Shown here one piece after another: positions 6,455 through 18,290 of a stretch of 37,156 nucleotides of DNA. This DNA is from Hydnum rufescens UP504 (Eukaryota; Basidiomycota; Agaricomycetes; Cantharellales; Hydnaceae), in contig MU129207.1 of NCBI GenBank assembly GCA_014904985.1, positions 18,135 through 55,290 of the forward strand, read 5' to 3'. The notes under the pieces were generated by a model. That model saw only the letters and a list, made by a program, of their open reading frames with translations. It ran no database searches and was not told the DNA's origin. The position numbers and the translations under genes are program-made. How positions within the stretch are numbered: the first letter of the stretch is position 1; the number at the start of each line of letters is the position of its first letter.

Positions 6455-9400
6455 ATGAGCAAAGCTGTACTTAAGCGCCTTAGTCGGGTCGCACAGGAAC
6501 GTATGGGTATTGTGCCACTGAAACATGATGACGACGACTTGGGTCCACCATCCTCTTCCAGCACCCGTCCACCTAAGCATCGGCATTCGCGGCGAAGTTC
6601 CCTTCTGAGGAAATTATTGCTGAAGGGCCCTCAGGAGATATTCTTGCGATTGATCTCCCATATCGTTCCCCTTCTCCCAACACAGGAGGTCCTTCAGAGC
6701 CAGAGGCATCGTTTGTCCCTCTAGTTCTTGATGACACAGCAGAGCCTTTGCATTCATCCAGAATTCATATTGCAACCGACACTCGCTCTCGCCATGCTCG
6801 TGGCAAGGCAGCAGCGGCTATCCAGTGGAATCATGTTGTTATCCCATCCCTCATTCAGCCTTTCATGTTGTTTGAGCGAGAGCGATTATTGCACCAGGAG
6901 GAACATACGGTTCAGGTTGAGGAGGCTTGCAGATGTGGGAAACAATGGAGACTCCTCAAAGTTCTTTGCATGTACTTTGAACGCTTGGAAACCATTGAAT
7001 TCCATGTGTGCAGTTGTCCATCCCGGACTGCTGCAAGACAATTGGTACTGCGCGGTTTGTTCCCATGTGCCCCACTTCACCCTTCGTTGGCCGTCAGCAT
7101 TGACATGTTAGAATTCGTGGCCGAACTCTTTGTTCAACAAGCTCCAAATGAACGAGCATGGGCAGCCACCTTGGAAACTTTCCTCAAGCGTCGAGGGTTC
7201 AAATTTGGGGAAATGATTCCTTACGTCGCCGCTTTGCTACTGCTCTTGCCCAATACCAGGTGCTTGTCCGGGTGATCAACCAAGAGATGTCAGCTGTAGT
7301 TGAGAGTTGTCGAGGGCAGGTGCTGTCCACTAAGGGTGATGGTAGTGCAGGGTCCCAGGCAGTGTGTGAGGACAGTTTGAATCCTGAAAATTCCGCCATT
7401 GGGGGTAGTGAAAGCAATATCCACAAGCTTGATGTTGATACGCCTATTCCAGAGCAACAGTACAACAATGCCCATAGGCACGCTGGTCCATATCACTGTG
7501 GCGATGATGAACTCCCCAGTCTCTACCTCCAGTCTTGCTGTCCATTGTGCTTTGGGGGCTCGCAGACTATTGGTCTCCCCCTTCAGGCTATCGTGTGCAT
7601 TGATGCAAATTTTCAACTCAAGCGGAACCGAGACAAGGATCTGAGGAAGGATCACAAGGGGGAAACCGGATCTCGAGATCCTCTGATAGTTTCCCCACAA
7701 ACCATTTTGCTTGAGCAAAGCCAGGTTGACATCATGGAAGCAAGGGTCAATGAATTGCGGCCACCCCGATCAAAAGGGAGAGCAGAGCGGAAGCGGAAGG
7801 CTGATGAAGTGGATGACGACACTTCTAGTCCATTGGAAGATGACAAAGTAGAGGCAGGGCTTGATGTACCAAATTCTGTATTGGACGGATGCGAAAAATT
7901 GTTCATTGCTGCTGATGGGGACAGAGTCAAGGCATCAACACAATATTTTGATGACACTGGAGTGATGACATGCTTGTGCTGCCATGACATACCCCTTTTT
8001 CTTGCAAACATGCGCACTGCGGGCGAGAAACAATTCTATGGCTTTGCCCTGTTGGATGCACTGCTTTCTGAGCTTCCGAGACGTTGGCATATTGGCCTTT
8101 TGTATGATATCGCATGCCAAATTCATTGTAGTCTCCTCAAATGGGACTTTATTCCAGAGTGGGAGGGGCGCATTGAATTTGGAGTTTCTGTCTTCCATGC
8201 TTACGGCCACCAGTGGACTTGTCAGCTTTGGTATCACCCTTGTAAATCTGAAAAGTGGGGACTGTCAGATGGTGAAGGATGTGAAAGGTTCTGGAGCCAG
8301 TTAAAGAGGCTCATTCCTGGTCTCTGGGTCACTGGTTATCACTGTCGCTTGTTCATCCTTGATATCCAAGCTGAACATATCATGAAGTCCAAACTAGTTA
8401 CAGTTGGTCGATGGCTGAAGGACAGGGTGAATACAGCGAGGGGACGAATAGCTGAGGGTGAAGAAGTCCTCGATGAGCGGTCAGTTCATGGCTTATTAAA
8501 ACAATTTGAGGACCAGAGGGCATTTCAAAGCAAACCGGTTGTCCGTCGGTCCAAGAACAGTGGGGCAGCATTGATAGATCGCATCCTTGTACTCCGAAAC
8601 ACTGAGGCTTCACTGAAGGAACGATTGAAAGAGTTGAGTGCTGAGTTGGAGGGTCTAGTTCAGAATCCAGATACCTGGTCTCTACAAGATGAGATAAATG
8701 GTTCGGTTTTGCAGACCAGGCGCAGTCTTACATGAGTAGAGGGGGATATCAAGAAAAAGACTGAAGACCTCCGACTCACTGACTTTAAGTCATTCAAGGA
8801 CTTTCAGCAACTTAAAAAGAGTGCATGGCTCAACAAACAGCTCAATATCCACGTTGTCCTTGATCAATTACTTGTCAAACTCTGTGCACGTAAATTTGAG
8901 CTGGCCAATCTAGACCATGGCCACACAAGCAGGGAACTTGACAACCAGTATCGGGATCATATAGAGAAGGCCACGAAAGGGCGCGAACGTGGGATTCAGG
9001 CAACAATCAGGGCTTATGAACATCTTCGGAGGGATATGATGATGATGAGGGGGAAGGATGGAGTTGCTAAAGATGCATATATCCCACCTGAAATCACGAC
9101 CTCGGTGTACAAGTTGGATGTGGATGAGGACATCTGGCTGGCTCAAAGTATGGAGGGGTTGGCTCAGTTTCCAGGTGGGGTAGTGCCAGCATGGCTCTCG
9201 GATGCTTCTGTCAGGGTTGGGATTAGGGTGGCACAGGAGGTTGTGAATTGCAAGGAAGAATTGAAGCGCTGTGCAGCCAAGCACTCAAATCTTCGCCAAT
9301 GGCTGGAGACAGAGTACCTTGCCACACAATTCATCTTTAATCATTCCACTAATGTGTGTGTCCAACATTTTGCACTCCAGAGACTTCACCGGTTCTTTGA

Positions 9401-9674
9401 CCTTGTCTCTATCTGGCAAAAGGATCTAGATGGTGTCCCATCTAATGCTAGCAGTGGTGGCATTTCCACATTTCTTCCTGAGATACCTCCCCCAATTCCT
9501 GGTATGGATGCTTGGGATCATGAAGTACCACACCTTATGGGCCTGGATGAAGAAGGGTACAGTAGAAGTGATGCCAGTGAGTGTGATATCGAGAGTGACG
9601 CTGGGGGAAGTTTATTGTCAGATGAAGAACAACTAGACTTTAGTTTTGATGTAGATATAATGTCTAAGTCATGA
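6455..9674 (+). pseudogene. KDZ-family transposase with cysteine cluster (KDZ1), broken
   Basis: About 1070 codons reading as one transposase in three pieces. The start MSKAVLKRLSRVAQERMG lies 3 bp after a leader intron. Around residues 158-220 is the KDZ-associated cysteine cluster (CRCGKQW...CSCPSRTAA...GLFPCAP) and NERAWAATLETFL. Then comes YLQSCCPLCFGG (~355) and the DDE-type core: CIDANFQLKRNRD (~381), YDIACQIH (~550) and GLSDGEGCERFWSQL (~602), which supply the likely acidic residues. The C-terminal part is Lys/Glu-rich and coiled-coil-like with an acidic end. Lesions are a frameshift between 6572 and 6594, another near 7205 (AAATTTGGGG run), and an in-frame TGA at 8733 where the frame continues unchanged. 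TGA at 9672-9674 is the natural stop. The family mobilises DNA by cut-and-paste in fungi. This copy should be non-autonomous unless the shifts are sequence errors. Confidence 0.9.
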
Positions 9675-9705
9675 AATTCTGAAATCCTCTAAGTTATGTT
9701 ATGGG

Positions 9706-9840
9706 CAAGTTTTGGGCAACAGTACACCAGCAATACAGTAGGTGCCCCTCTTAAGTAACCCAAATTGGCCAAAAATGACCAGCTGTTGCCTGAAAAATGA
9801 CCAGAAGGTGCCCAAAATTGCCCAAAATTGCCCAAAATAT
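9706..9840 (+). repeat. Iterated AAATTGCCC repeats, KDZ1 3' region
   Basis: Downstream of the transposase stop the sequence repeats GCCCAAAATT three times in a row (about 9809-9839), with related GGGCAAGTTTTGGGCAAC (9711-9728) and GGCCAAAAATGACCAG copies before it. Read on the minus strand the unit is TTTTGGGCAA, resembling the TTGGGCC repeats in the same place in KDZ2. Such subterminal iterons often bind transposases; that role is inferred here. Confidence 0.55.
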
Positions 9841-9905
9841 GCGGGCACCCTCTATTCAAAACACACTTTCTGGCCATACAATGGCCAAAAGCCATAGGCC
9901 ACCTA

Positions 9906-9971
9906 TTAGGTACCATTTCATGCCCCAAAAGTGGTACCTAACTTAGGTAGGGTATATAACTGACCAGCCTG
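9906..9971 (+). promoter_or_regulatory. KDZ1 3' hairpin module, candidate element end
   Basis: TTAGGTACCA (9906-9915) and TGGTACCTAA (9932-9941) form a 10 bp perfect inverted repeat with a 16 bp loop, followed 19 bp later by TGACCAGCCTG (9961-9971). The same module follows KDZ2 (29840-29905). I see no copy upstream of either transposase, so it is a 3'-specific signal or the other end has been lost. Confidence 0.6.
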
Positions 9972-10055
9972 CCCAGGGAAATCTGCCCTTGGCATTACAG
10001 CTCTCAGCGTGTACAGGGGTCACTTAGGGTCTCTTTCAAGCCCAGAAATACAGCT

Positions 10056-13000
10056 ATGACTGGATTCCGGCACCAACATCACCCTGATATCGGAGGAATG
10101 CTACAACGCCTAGAGCTCCACCCGAAACCACAAAAGGGAATGAAACTTAGCCTCTTCGAGCTCACCAACCAGGCAAAGATCCTGGGCTTTATAAACCTTC
10201 GCGTCTTCATGCCCATGACGAATAACCGAGTCCTGGAATTCGTCGAAGAAGCCTATGTGATCCCAGGGATGAATGTTCCAGTACTACTAGGAGAAGACTT
10301 TCAGGTCAATTACAAAGTCTCGGTACTGAGGACAGCGCAGGAGACACACCTGGTGATTAACCAGCCAGGGGAACAGTTCAATGTATGCGCCTACTCAACT
10401 CCCTTTTCACCAGAAAAGTTCCAAGTCTGGCTAAGGGACGCAATGAATGGTTCATGGAGAGGGTCACACTCTCCACGAGCAACAGTTGCTTCCTGGCAGC
10501 CCCTTCGATGCTGCTTATATTGGAGGAGCTTATCATACCAGTAGCCAATACATCCCCCTCAGTGGAATGGATACGCAAGGGCGACGTACTAGGCATACTG
10601 CACGATCCAGAGCAATACTTCGATGGAGCCAAGGATGATGAGCGGATGCAGCACTTGAGAGCCTATGCCCACGTAGTACAGAAGACCGCTCAGGGATCAT
10701 TAGGGGACAGGGACCTATCCGATCAAGCACTGGCGAAGTCATGAGCACTGGAGATTCCTCCTGAACCTGACGATCCGGACGAGCTGTGGGGCCCCAAGAC
10801 ATCAGAACCCACGGACCCAATGATGTACGAATCGAAGAAGCTGGAGGAGCTTATAGACATAGCTCCAGACACCCCTTCAGACATACAAGCGAAAACACTG
10901 AAGCTGATCAGAAGACACATCCAGGCATTCGGTTTCGACGATCGCCTGGGGACATTGGATACAATTGCCAAGATCCGCACAAAAGAGGAGGCTCACCCAG
11001 TCTCCATGCCGATGTATGGGGCCTCCCCAGTGAAAAGGCTGGTGATCGACAAGCAGATGGATAAATGGATTCATCAGGAAGTAGTGGAACCCTCGAAAAG
11101 CCCTTGGGCTGCTCCTGTAGTAATAGCATATAGAAACGGGAAGCCGAGGTTCTGTGTAGACTACAGGAAACTCAACACCATGACTATACCAGACGAGTTC
11201 CCAATCCCACGGCAAACCGAAATCCTGCAAGCCCTGTCCAGATCGCAGGTTTTGTCTGCCCTTGATGTGCTAGCAGGATTTCATCAGATGATGATGGATG
11301 AGGACGATAAAGAGAAGACAGCTTTTCGTTCACATCGAGGGCTCTGGCAATTCAAACAGATGCCCTTCGGCCTCAGAAATGGCCCCTCCATTTTCCAAAG
11401 GATGATGCAATCTATCCTAGTCCCTTTTCTGTGGATATTCTCGCTAGTCTACATAGATGATATAGTGGTGTACTCGAAATCATACGAGGAGCACCTGGAG
11501 CATCTCAACCAAGTCCTCCAGGCTTGTGCAGAAGCCAAGCTGACTCTAGTGCCAAAGAAATGTCATTTCATGTATACCTCCATCCTGCTACTAGGACAAA
11601 AAGTCTCCCAGCTGGGGCTGTCGACGCACAAGGAAAAAATCAAAGCCATTACAGGCTTGGCCCGCCCACATAATAAAGCCACTCTACAAACGTTCTTGGG
11701 AATGGCCATCTATTTCTCGCACTACATACCCCACTATTCAGAGCAGGCCACGCCATTGTTCGAACTATTACGAAAAAGCATGAGCTGGACCTGGGGGGCA
11801 GAACAGGAACGAGCCTTTGAAGACATTAAGGAAGGACTCATCTCAGCCCCCATACTGGGGCACGCGATGCCTGGAAAACTGTACCGCATATACTCTGATG
11901 CCTCTGACATAGCAATGGGAGCTAGTCTACAGCAGGTACAGCCCATAGCTCTACGAGATCTGAAAGGCATGAAGGTCTACGATAAGGTCATAGATGCTCA
12001 TGCCAAGGGCGAGCCAGTCCCAAAACTAGCCCATCAAGTCTCGAAGAATACAGACGATGTACCCAATCCAGGTTCTTGGGCCGAAAGCGTAGAAGACACA
12101 ATCGTCAACGTCGAGTGAGTGATCGCCTATTGGAGCAGATCTCTGAAGTCAGCTGAAAGGAACTACTCAGTGACCGAAAGGGAAGCTCTGGGAGTTAAGG
12201 AAGCACTAGTGCGATTCCAACCATTTATCGAAGGCGAAAAGAACATAGTGATCATGGATCATGCAGCCCTACAGTGGGCCCAAACCTACGAGAATGCCAA
12301 CAGGCGTCTCGCGGTGTGGGGGGCAGTGTTCGCAGCATACCCAGGCTTGGATATAGTACATCGAGCAGGAGTCGTACACTCGAACGTAGATCCACTCTCC
12401 AGGCTGTGACAAATCCCACCGCATCAATTGCCCATTGAGGACAACTCCCCAGCCTTACCAAGCCAACTCCCTGTGCAACCCCTATTCGCATGGGGAGATG
12501 TCGTAGAAAGGAGACCAGCAGAACGAGCAGCATTTCTATCGACACGAGCACAGGCCAAAAGGAGGTCGGAAGGGATACCTCCAACAACAGCAGATGAGCT
12601 AGAAGTAGCAGCGAGGTGGAGGGGTAAGACGTCCAATCCCCCTGGTTGAGAATGGATGCCCCGGACACTGGATATCTCCATCAGCCCCATGCGAACAGAA
12701 GCCTTCATTCAAGGATATCAGGATGATCCCAGCTTCAAGCAGCCATGGAAGGAAGCTGTCAACGACGAAGAGGAGCTTTCAGCAGCACAACGCTTCTATC
12801 GATCAGAGGAGGGCCTTCTCATCTTCTGCAATGCCAATTGGGTCGCCTGCTTATGCGTACCCAAGTTGGAGGTGAGGAAAATAATCCAAGATTCTCATGA
12901 GTCGCCCTGGGAAGCAGCACATGCAGGGTCCTCCAGGCTGTTTCACAAGCTAGCCATGAGATTTTACTGGCCCAGAATGTGGGCTGACGTCATAGAATTT

Positions 13001-14188
13001 ACAAGAACATGCGACGTCTGCCAAAAGACCAAGTCAGACAAATGTGGCCCTGTGGGAAAGCTATGCCCCCACACGATCCCGCTGCTTCCATTCGAAGTAG
13101 TTATGCTAGATCTGATTACGGGCCTCCCGAAGTTGGAGGGGTTCGATGCAGTATTAGTGATTGTAGACAAGCTTACAAAGTTCGTCCAGTACATCCCCAC
13201 TACTTCCAACCTAAAGCAGGAGGGGTTCGCGAAGCTATTCGTGCGACACCTGGTTCTGAAATATGGTATCCCCCACCAAATGATCGCCGATTGAGACGCC
13301 AGATGGGCCAAGTCTTTCTGGGCGTCGGTGGCCAAGCACATAGACCTGGGCCTACTGCTCTCGACTTCACATCACCCCCAAACGGACGGGCAGACCGAAA
13401 AGGCTAATGACACACTAGAGGTAGCATTACGAGCATATACCGCGGGCAATCGTAGCTCCTGGGCCCAGTGGCTAGGGACACTAGCAATGGCCCACAATGC
13501 TACACCACACTCCTCCACAGGCTATTCACCCTTCTTCCTATTGCATGGGTATGCACCACAGATGGAAGCAGTGGCAATAGACCTGGTAAAGAGAGGAATC
13601 GCCCAGCTCGAGCCCAATGGCGTAGCAGCAACAGCCTTTATCAACGAGCTCAAGGTGCACTGATCCCGAGCAAGGGACGCTTTAGTACGAGCCCAAGCCA
13701 GGCAAGCCAAAGCCTATGATCTTAAATGATGCGACGAGGAATTTGAAGAAGGGGATGAGGTTCTAGTGAACCCTCATTCCTTGGAGCTAGTGGACGTACA
13801 AGGGACAGGGAGAAAGCTAGTACAATGTCGCATAGGCCCTTTCCTGGTCTCGGAAAAGATCAACCCAGTAGTATATCGCCTCCAGATACCGCCCAAGTAT
13901 AAGATGCACCCCGTTATAAATATACAACATCTAATGAAATACTACCACGATGACCAGGCGGAAGAACAAGCAAAGCTCCCAGAAATGAGAGAATTAGCCG
14001 CAGAAGAAGAGTACAAAGTAGAAAGAATAGTCAGGCATCGATACAATCCACGGAAATGAAGAAGAGAGTATCTCGTAAGATGGAAGGGCTACAGGCCGGA
14101 GCACAATACCTTCGAGTCGGAACCCGGGCTGCAGAACGCTTTCTCCAGGCTCAGGGAGTATCGCAGGACCCTGGAGGAGCATGCCTAG
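10056..14188 (+). pseudogene. pol: Gypsy pol polyprotein (protease tail, RT, RNase H, integrase, chromodomain)
   Basis: Starts inside the retropepsin region (GMNVPVLLGEDFQ), then a frameshift near 10400-10440. From 10385 the frame is continuous to the TAG at 14186-14188. RT: SPWAAPVVIAYRNGKPRFCV, ALDVLAGFHQMMMD, MPFGLRNGPSIFQ and the YIDD box (~11449). RNase H: YSDASDIAMGASL with a ~60-residue insertion known from basidiomycete chromoviruses, then EREALGVKEAL. Integrase: HESPWEAAH...CDVCQ zinc region, MLDLITGLP, IAD before DARW, and SHHPQTDGQTEKAN (D, D and E all present). The C-terminal chromodomain has EYLVRWKGY (~14066). Eight in-frame TGAs (10742, 12116, 12407, 12647, 13292, 13661, 13727, 14057) interrupt it, with no premature TAA or TAG; several sit where the family has Arg. 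Not functional as it stands. Confidence 0.92.
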
Positions 14189-14425
14189 AGTACTCGCGGA
14201 CCCCACGAGGCAGCTGTGGAGCTCCCCTACCCCCATCTCCGCAACTTAAAAGCCCCTGGCTCCCTCGATCTCCTCTTCCCCACTCCCTAATTGCCTCTCT
14301 CCCATGTTCTCGCTTACTCCCTTTCCCAGTCCTCCCTTTACCAGCAGCTAACCCCTCCAACAGTACTTATGCAGCATCCAGGCCCCAGAAGACATAAGGG
14401 CATCAGGTGAGGTCGCTGCTACGCC

Positions 14426-16978
14426 ATGCCTGGGGAGGGTACGGATCCCTCGGATCCCTACTACACCCAATACGGAGATGAAGAGGATAACCCCGAAAGG
14501 CGCCCTGCCAAATACCTATCGCTTGAGAGCTGCGGGTATTTTTATGTCTACAGCCTAACTACCCTGAACCTCGCCGGAGCCTTTCCTCGAGTCCAGGGCC
14601 AAGCTCCATTCGCTAAAGATCCCTATGGCTACAGATGGGAGCACTTGGATGAATGGGGACAGCTGGGAAAGTTTGAATGGACATATCGCACCCAGTTGCT
14701 TCCTAAGAACTTCCCCTTCCCATTGCACCATGCCTTCATTCCCTTCAATGTCAGCCAGTTCAACTTCGACCCTCACGTTCACCTCCTCCAAGCACGGGGG
14801 CCAAACCCTCAACTTCACTCCCTGTCGATCAAATTCTTGAATGATGCCCGGGACGCTAGCCATGCGATGCTGTGCTGTATTAGACGTATAGACCAGATTA
14901 CGAGCCGATTTCACATCCTCCTTCCCTCTGCCTATGATCGGGACTGGCATTTCAGCTCTACGTGGATGTATCTCCTACAGCAGGGATCGACCCCGGCCCT
15001 GGCTTGGAAAGCCGTCCACGTCGCCCAGGAGATTTGAAGGAGAGTACTTGACATGACAGGGTTCGCCAATATGGCCTTCCGCGTCATATTATACCTCATC
15101 TGTTTCAAGGAACGGCTCCACCCTCTGCAGTTCCGGATGACCGTACGTCTCGCGGGGCTCATCGTATTGAAACAGGATGCCCGCTCCCAACTCATCGGTG
15201 AGGGGCTCGCGCAATTAGGAGTCCCGGTATGGGCAATGGAAATCGAGAACGAGAACCCTCCCCTCGAGCTTCTTCCCAGGGGGATGACTCAGAACTTGCC
15301 CTTGTGGATTTCGGCTGAATGGGAGATCCGTGAAAAGCACCCCTCCTGGAGAATGACAGACTCGTACCCCCGCAAGGTGGTTCAGGAGAAATTTGAGCAG
15401 AACATCCGAGAGCAGTTCTCTCATCGTTTGGTGAGCCCACCTGAATATGCATGGGTGATGAAGAAAAACCACCCTCAGGAAACAAGGCACACTGGTCCTT
15501 ACTACCGGCATCATCCAGCCTACTTCCGCAAAGCCAAGGGCCCGCCCAGTGAAGTCTACCTGGAGGGCTGCTCCAATGGCTGTCGCAAATCCAGGAAGGC
15601 AACTATCTGCCAGTACTGAAGGAGCTGCAGGAATGCCTGGGGGAGGCGACATTGCCTCTGACCAAGTGGGCTGATCACGAATTCTCTCCTCCCCCCAGCC
15701 TTCCTCCACCAGAATTATCTGATGTGTCGTGAATGGATGGAATGCAAAGGACATGAATGGCATGAGCCTGAACCTTTCCCCGAACCTGCCTTATGGACTG
15801 AGTTGGCGGCACGCCTAATCGACCCCTCCACCCGCACTCATGGCGCTCCCCCTGCCCTGCTGGAGCGCCTCGACGACATAGACCCCTGTTACCCCTCCAC
15901 TCGAGGTGCAGCAAGAAGGTCCCGTGTGGAATCGCCAGAGGAGAGACGAGTACGCCAGCAACAGGATGCTCCCTCCTATCCTGAGGAAGAACTCGAACCG
16001 TACAAGGACTTTGCATCTCAGGAGGATAACGATTTCACCCTGCCAGAAGGGGCCGCTCTCCTGTCCGACGAGTCCCCCACCAAGGAATCAGGGAATGTGC
16101 CCCCTATGACTGACCCTGATGAAGTCTGGGGAGAAACTGAGGCGTGAATGGAGAGGTTCCCAGTGGAATTATCCCCATTCGTGTACTTGAACTCCCCAGC
16201 ACAATTGGAGGAGGAACTAGTTGAATGCTACGGTTCTGGGGTCAAAGAATGGCTCTATGAAGAACCCCAACTCATCCTGGTCTTCATGCATTGAGACCGT
16301 GCCCACAGAGCCCTAGAGAGCCAAAAGGGGGCAGTGAAGTTCTACCCTTCAGAGCCCTCAGCATGCGCCCGGCCATACGAGGAAGGAAAATATCATACGT
16401 GGAGTGGGGAAGTCCAAAACCAGATTTTGGAGACTGTCAAGATATGCCACATGGGGCGTAAGAACGAATGTCCTATCCCAGAAATGGTTCTTGTAAGCGG
16501 TAGCCCAGCTCGCGCCCCGGGCACAATGTTCAAATCAGCCAACCTCATGCGGGTTCTCTACCCCCAAGGCCCCCCTCAGATTTTCGGGACCTCCCAAAGC
16601 TTCATGTTGCAATACTTAATCTCACCCCTAATCGCGATCCAATATCTTAAGCAGAGGGTGAATCATCTCAAACCTATCAAACATCCATTCACTGCCCAGA
16701 TCATTAAGGCCATGAACGAGGTATTAGGGGTACTCAAAAGACATTTATCGTACGAAGATCCCATCAAATTCAACATGCAAATCCTGTTCCTAGGTCCCCA
16801 CCGTGACGTCCTCGTATGGCTAGCCCACACCATCCCAGAAGTCGACCCCACCTCTATTGGAGCCCACGGCATGTACACCGGTGAACAATTCAGATGGAAC
16901 AGGTGGTTTGAAAGGTATGAGATTATGTTAGATGACCTAGGTATCGAAGACCTCAGCCTCCTGGAACAAGAATTGTAG
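14426..16978 (+). pseudogene. Extra ORF between pol and 3' LTR, unknown function
   Basis: About 850 codons starting at MPGEGTDPSDPYYTQYG, in the same frame as pol and ending at TAG 16976-16978, 19 bp before the LTR. TGA stops at 15035, 16145 and 16292 interrupt it and fit CGA-derived changes (EI-stop-RRVLDM, EA-stop-MERF, MH-stop-DRAH). Between about 15562 and 15730 the protein-like reading moves to another frame (LLQWLSQIQEG...) and back, so two compensating indels are likely. Parts read as globular protein (HFSSTWMYLLQQGSTPALAW, VWAMEIENENPPLELLP), while 15900-16140 is acidic and Pro/Glu/Asp-rich. No signal peptide, membrane span or furin-type site is visible, so an envelope is not supported despite the position. 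I recall such hypothetical proteins next to basidiomycete gypsy elements but cannot name a domain. Confidence 0.6.
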
Positions 16979-16986
16979 TGTCCACA

Positions 16987-17469
16987 CTGGGGGGCTCTGT
17001 AATATAGTGCTCATGGTTTGTATGTACATAGCAGTCATCCCCTATGTCCATCCCTTCGTCTGTACTATTATGTAATAGCATGGCCACGATGATTCTAAGT
17101 CACTAATGTGGCGGAATCAAATTCATCTTTTTGCCCAGACATCTTCGCTCTCGCAAGACCCGTGAAACTATGCAGCCATGCGACTGAGTCACGTTATGAC
17201 CCGCTCAATTAAGCTACCCGAACCGTCGCCATAGAGCACGGTGTTGCAAAGGATAAAGGAGAGTCACATACAAGCGTGACTCTACTAAGTGAGTCCTTTC
17301 TCTGACCTACTAGCTGACCACTCCCTCACCTCCTTAGATAGTAGCCTGGCCCCTTAGCCAGCTACTACCACACTTCCCCTATTCCTTTCCCCTCTCCCTC
17401 CACTTCTCCCACGTACAAGGTGAAGCCAGTGCTTAGAGCAGGAGGATTACCCTCTCTCCTCTGTTTACA
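16987..17469 (+). repeat. Putative 3' LTR (16998-17469) with preceding polypurine-like tract
   Basis: CTGGGGGGCTC (16987-16997) directly precedes TGTAATATAG. The segment ends ...CTGTTTACA at 17469, giving TG...CA ends and a 5 bp terminal inverted repeat TGTAA/TTACA, 472 bp long. No second LTR is present in the window, so the ends are inferred from terminal dinucleotides and position only. Confidence 0.45.
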
Positions 17470-17629
17470 GGAATGTCAACTCCACCTTGTCTAACGATGA
17501 CTCCCACATATATTCGAAGTCGAATAACGCGATATTACACCACAGAACACTTGAGACAAAAGGATAGTACTCACTATCTACCCTCTTATGAGCCCTCTGC
17601 TCCTCATCACGGTCCAGACATTGAGGGGG

Positions 17630-18290
17630 GGTCAGCACGCAAGGACTCGGTTCACGGGGTGGGGCGTCAACTCGTGAGGTGGAGAAGTCAACTCACGAGG
17701 TGGGGGGGTCAACTCACGAGGCGGGGGAGTCAATTCGCAAGGTGGGGGAGGGTCAACTCGCGAGGGGGGGGGGGGGCGTCAACTCACGAGGGGGGGGGGG
17801 CATCAATTCATGAGGGGGGGGCATCAACTCACGAGGCAGGGGAGTCAATTCGTGAGGTGGGGGAGGGGTCAACTCGCGAGGGGGGGGGGGCGTCAACTCA
17901 CGAGGGGGGGGGGGCGTCAATTCATGAGGGGGGGGCATCAACTCACGAGGCAGGGGAGTCAATTCGCAAGGGGGGGTGTCAACTCATGAGGTGGGGGAGT
18001 CAATTTGCAAGGTGGGAGGGGGTCAACTCACAAGGGGGGGAGTCAACTCACAAGGCGGGGGGGTCAACTCGCAAGGTGCAAGTGTCGATTTCCGAGGCAT
18101 CGGTTCCCAGGGAGGGGATGTCAGCACACGAGGGGGTGTAGGCATGCGGGGATGTGGTGTTGGTATGCGAGGAGGGGGTGTAGACTTGTGATGGGGCATA
18201 GGAACGCGAGGTGGTGTCGGTGCATGAGGTGGAGGTGGAGGTGTGCTAGGAGGGGGTATCAGGACACAAAGGGGAGATCTCGAAGGGGGA
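17630..18290. repeat. G-rich minisatellite, ~22-30 bp unit GTCAACTCACGAGG(G)n
   Basis: Roughly 20 head-to-tail copies of GTCAACTCACGAGGNGGGGG, with G runs of 4 to about 13 in the plus strand. A higher-order duplication of about 116-120 bp is seen (17731-17850 versus 17850-17970). Long G runs on one strand make G-quadruplex formation likely. Towards 18080-18290 the units become irregular. Pro-rich (minus) and His/Glu/Gly-rich (plus) readings exist but run-length changes break the frames. Confidence 0.85.

Larger units (their letters stand above)
10056..17469 (+). mobile_element. Ty3/gypsy chromovirus, 5'-truncated
   Basis: Order along the plus strand: protease remnant, reverse transcriptase, RNase H, integrase, chromodomain, an extra ORF, polypurine-like tract and putative 3' LTR. 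Gag, the protease active site and the 5' LTR are absent: only ~85 bp separate the KDZ1 3' module from the pol frame. The element therefore lost its left end, and KDZ1 sequence now abuts it. The whole pol (from 10385) and the extra ORF lie in one frame, interrupted mainly by TGA codons. Confidence 0.85.

Noticed and set aside
10742..14059. Repeated in-frame TGA as recoded codons (selenocysteine or altered genetic code)
   Set aside because: CGA Arg codons remain elsewhere in the same frames, other genes in the window use TGA as a normal terminator, no stem-loop signal is apparent, and CpG decay explains all cases.
14426..16978. Envelope gene of a gypsy-type retrovirus
   Set aside because: Only the position fits. 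No signal peptide, membrane-spanning segment or cleavage site is visible in any frame.
17473..18141. His/Glu/Gly-rich or Pro-rich repeat protein across the minisatellite
   Set aside because: Length of the G runs varies without regard to codon phase, so frames break repeatedly. A DNA repeat is the simpler reading.
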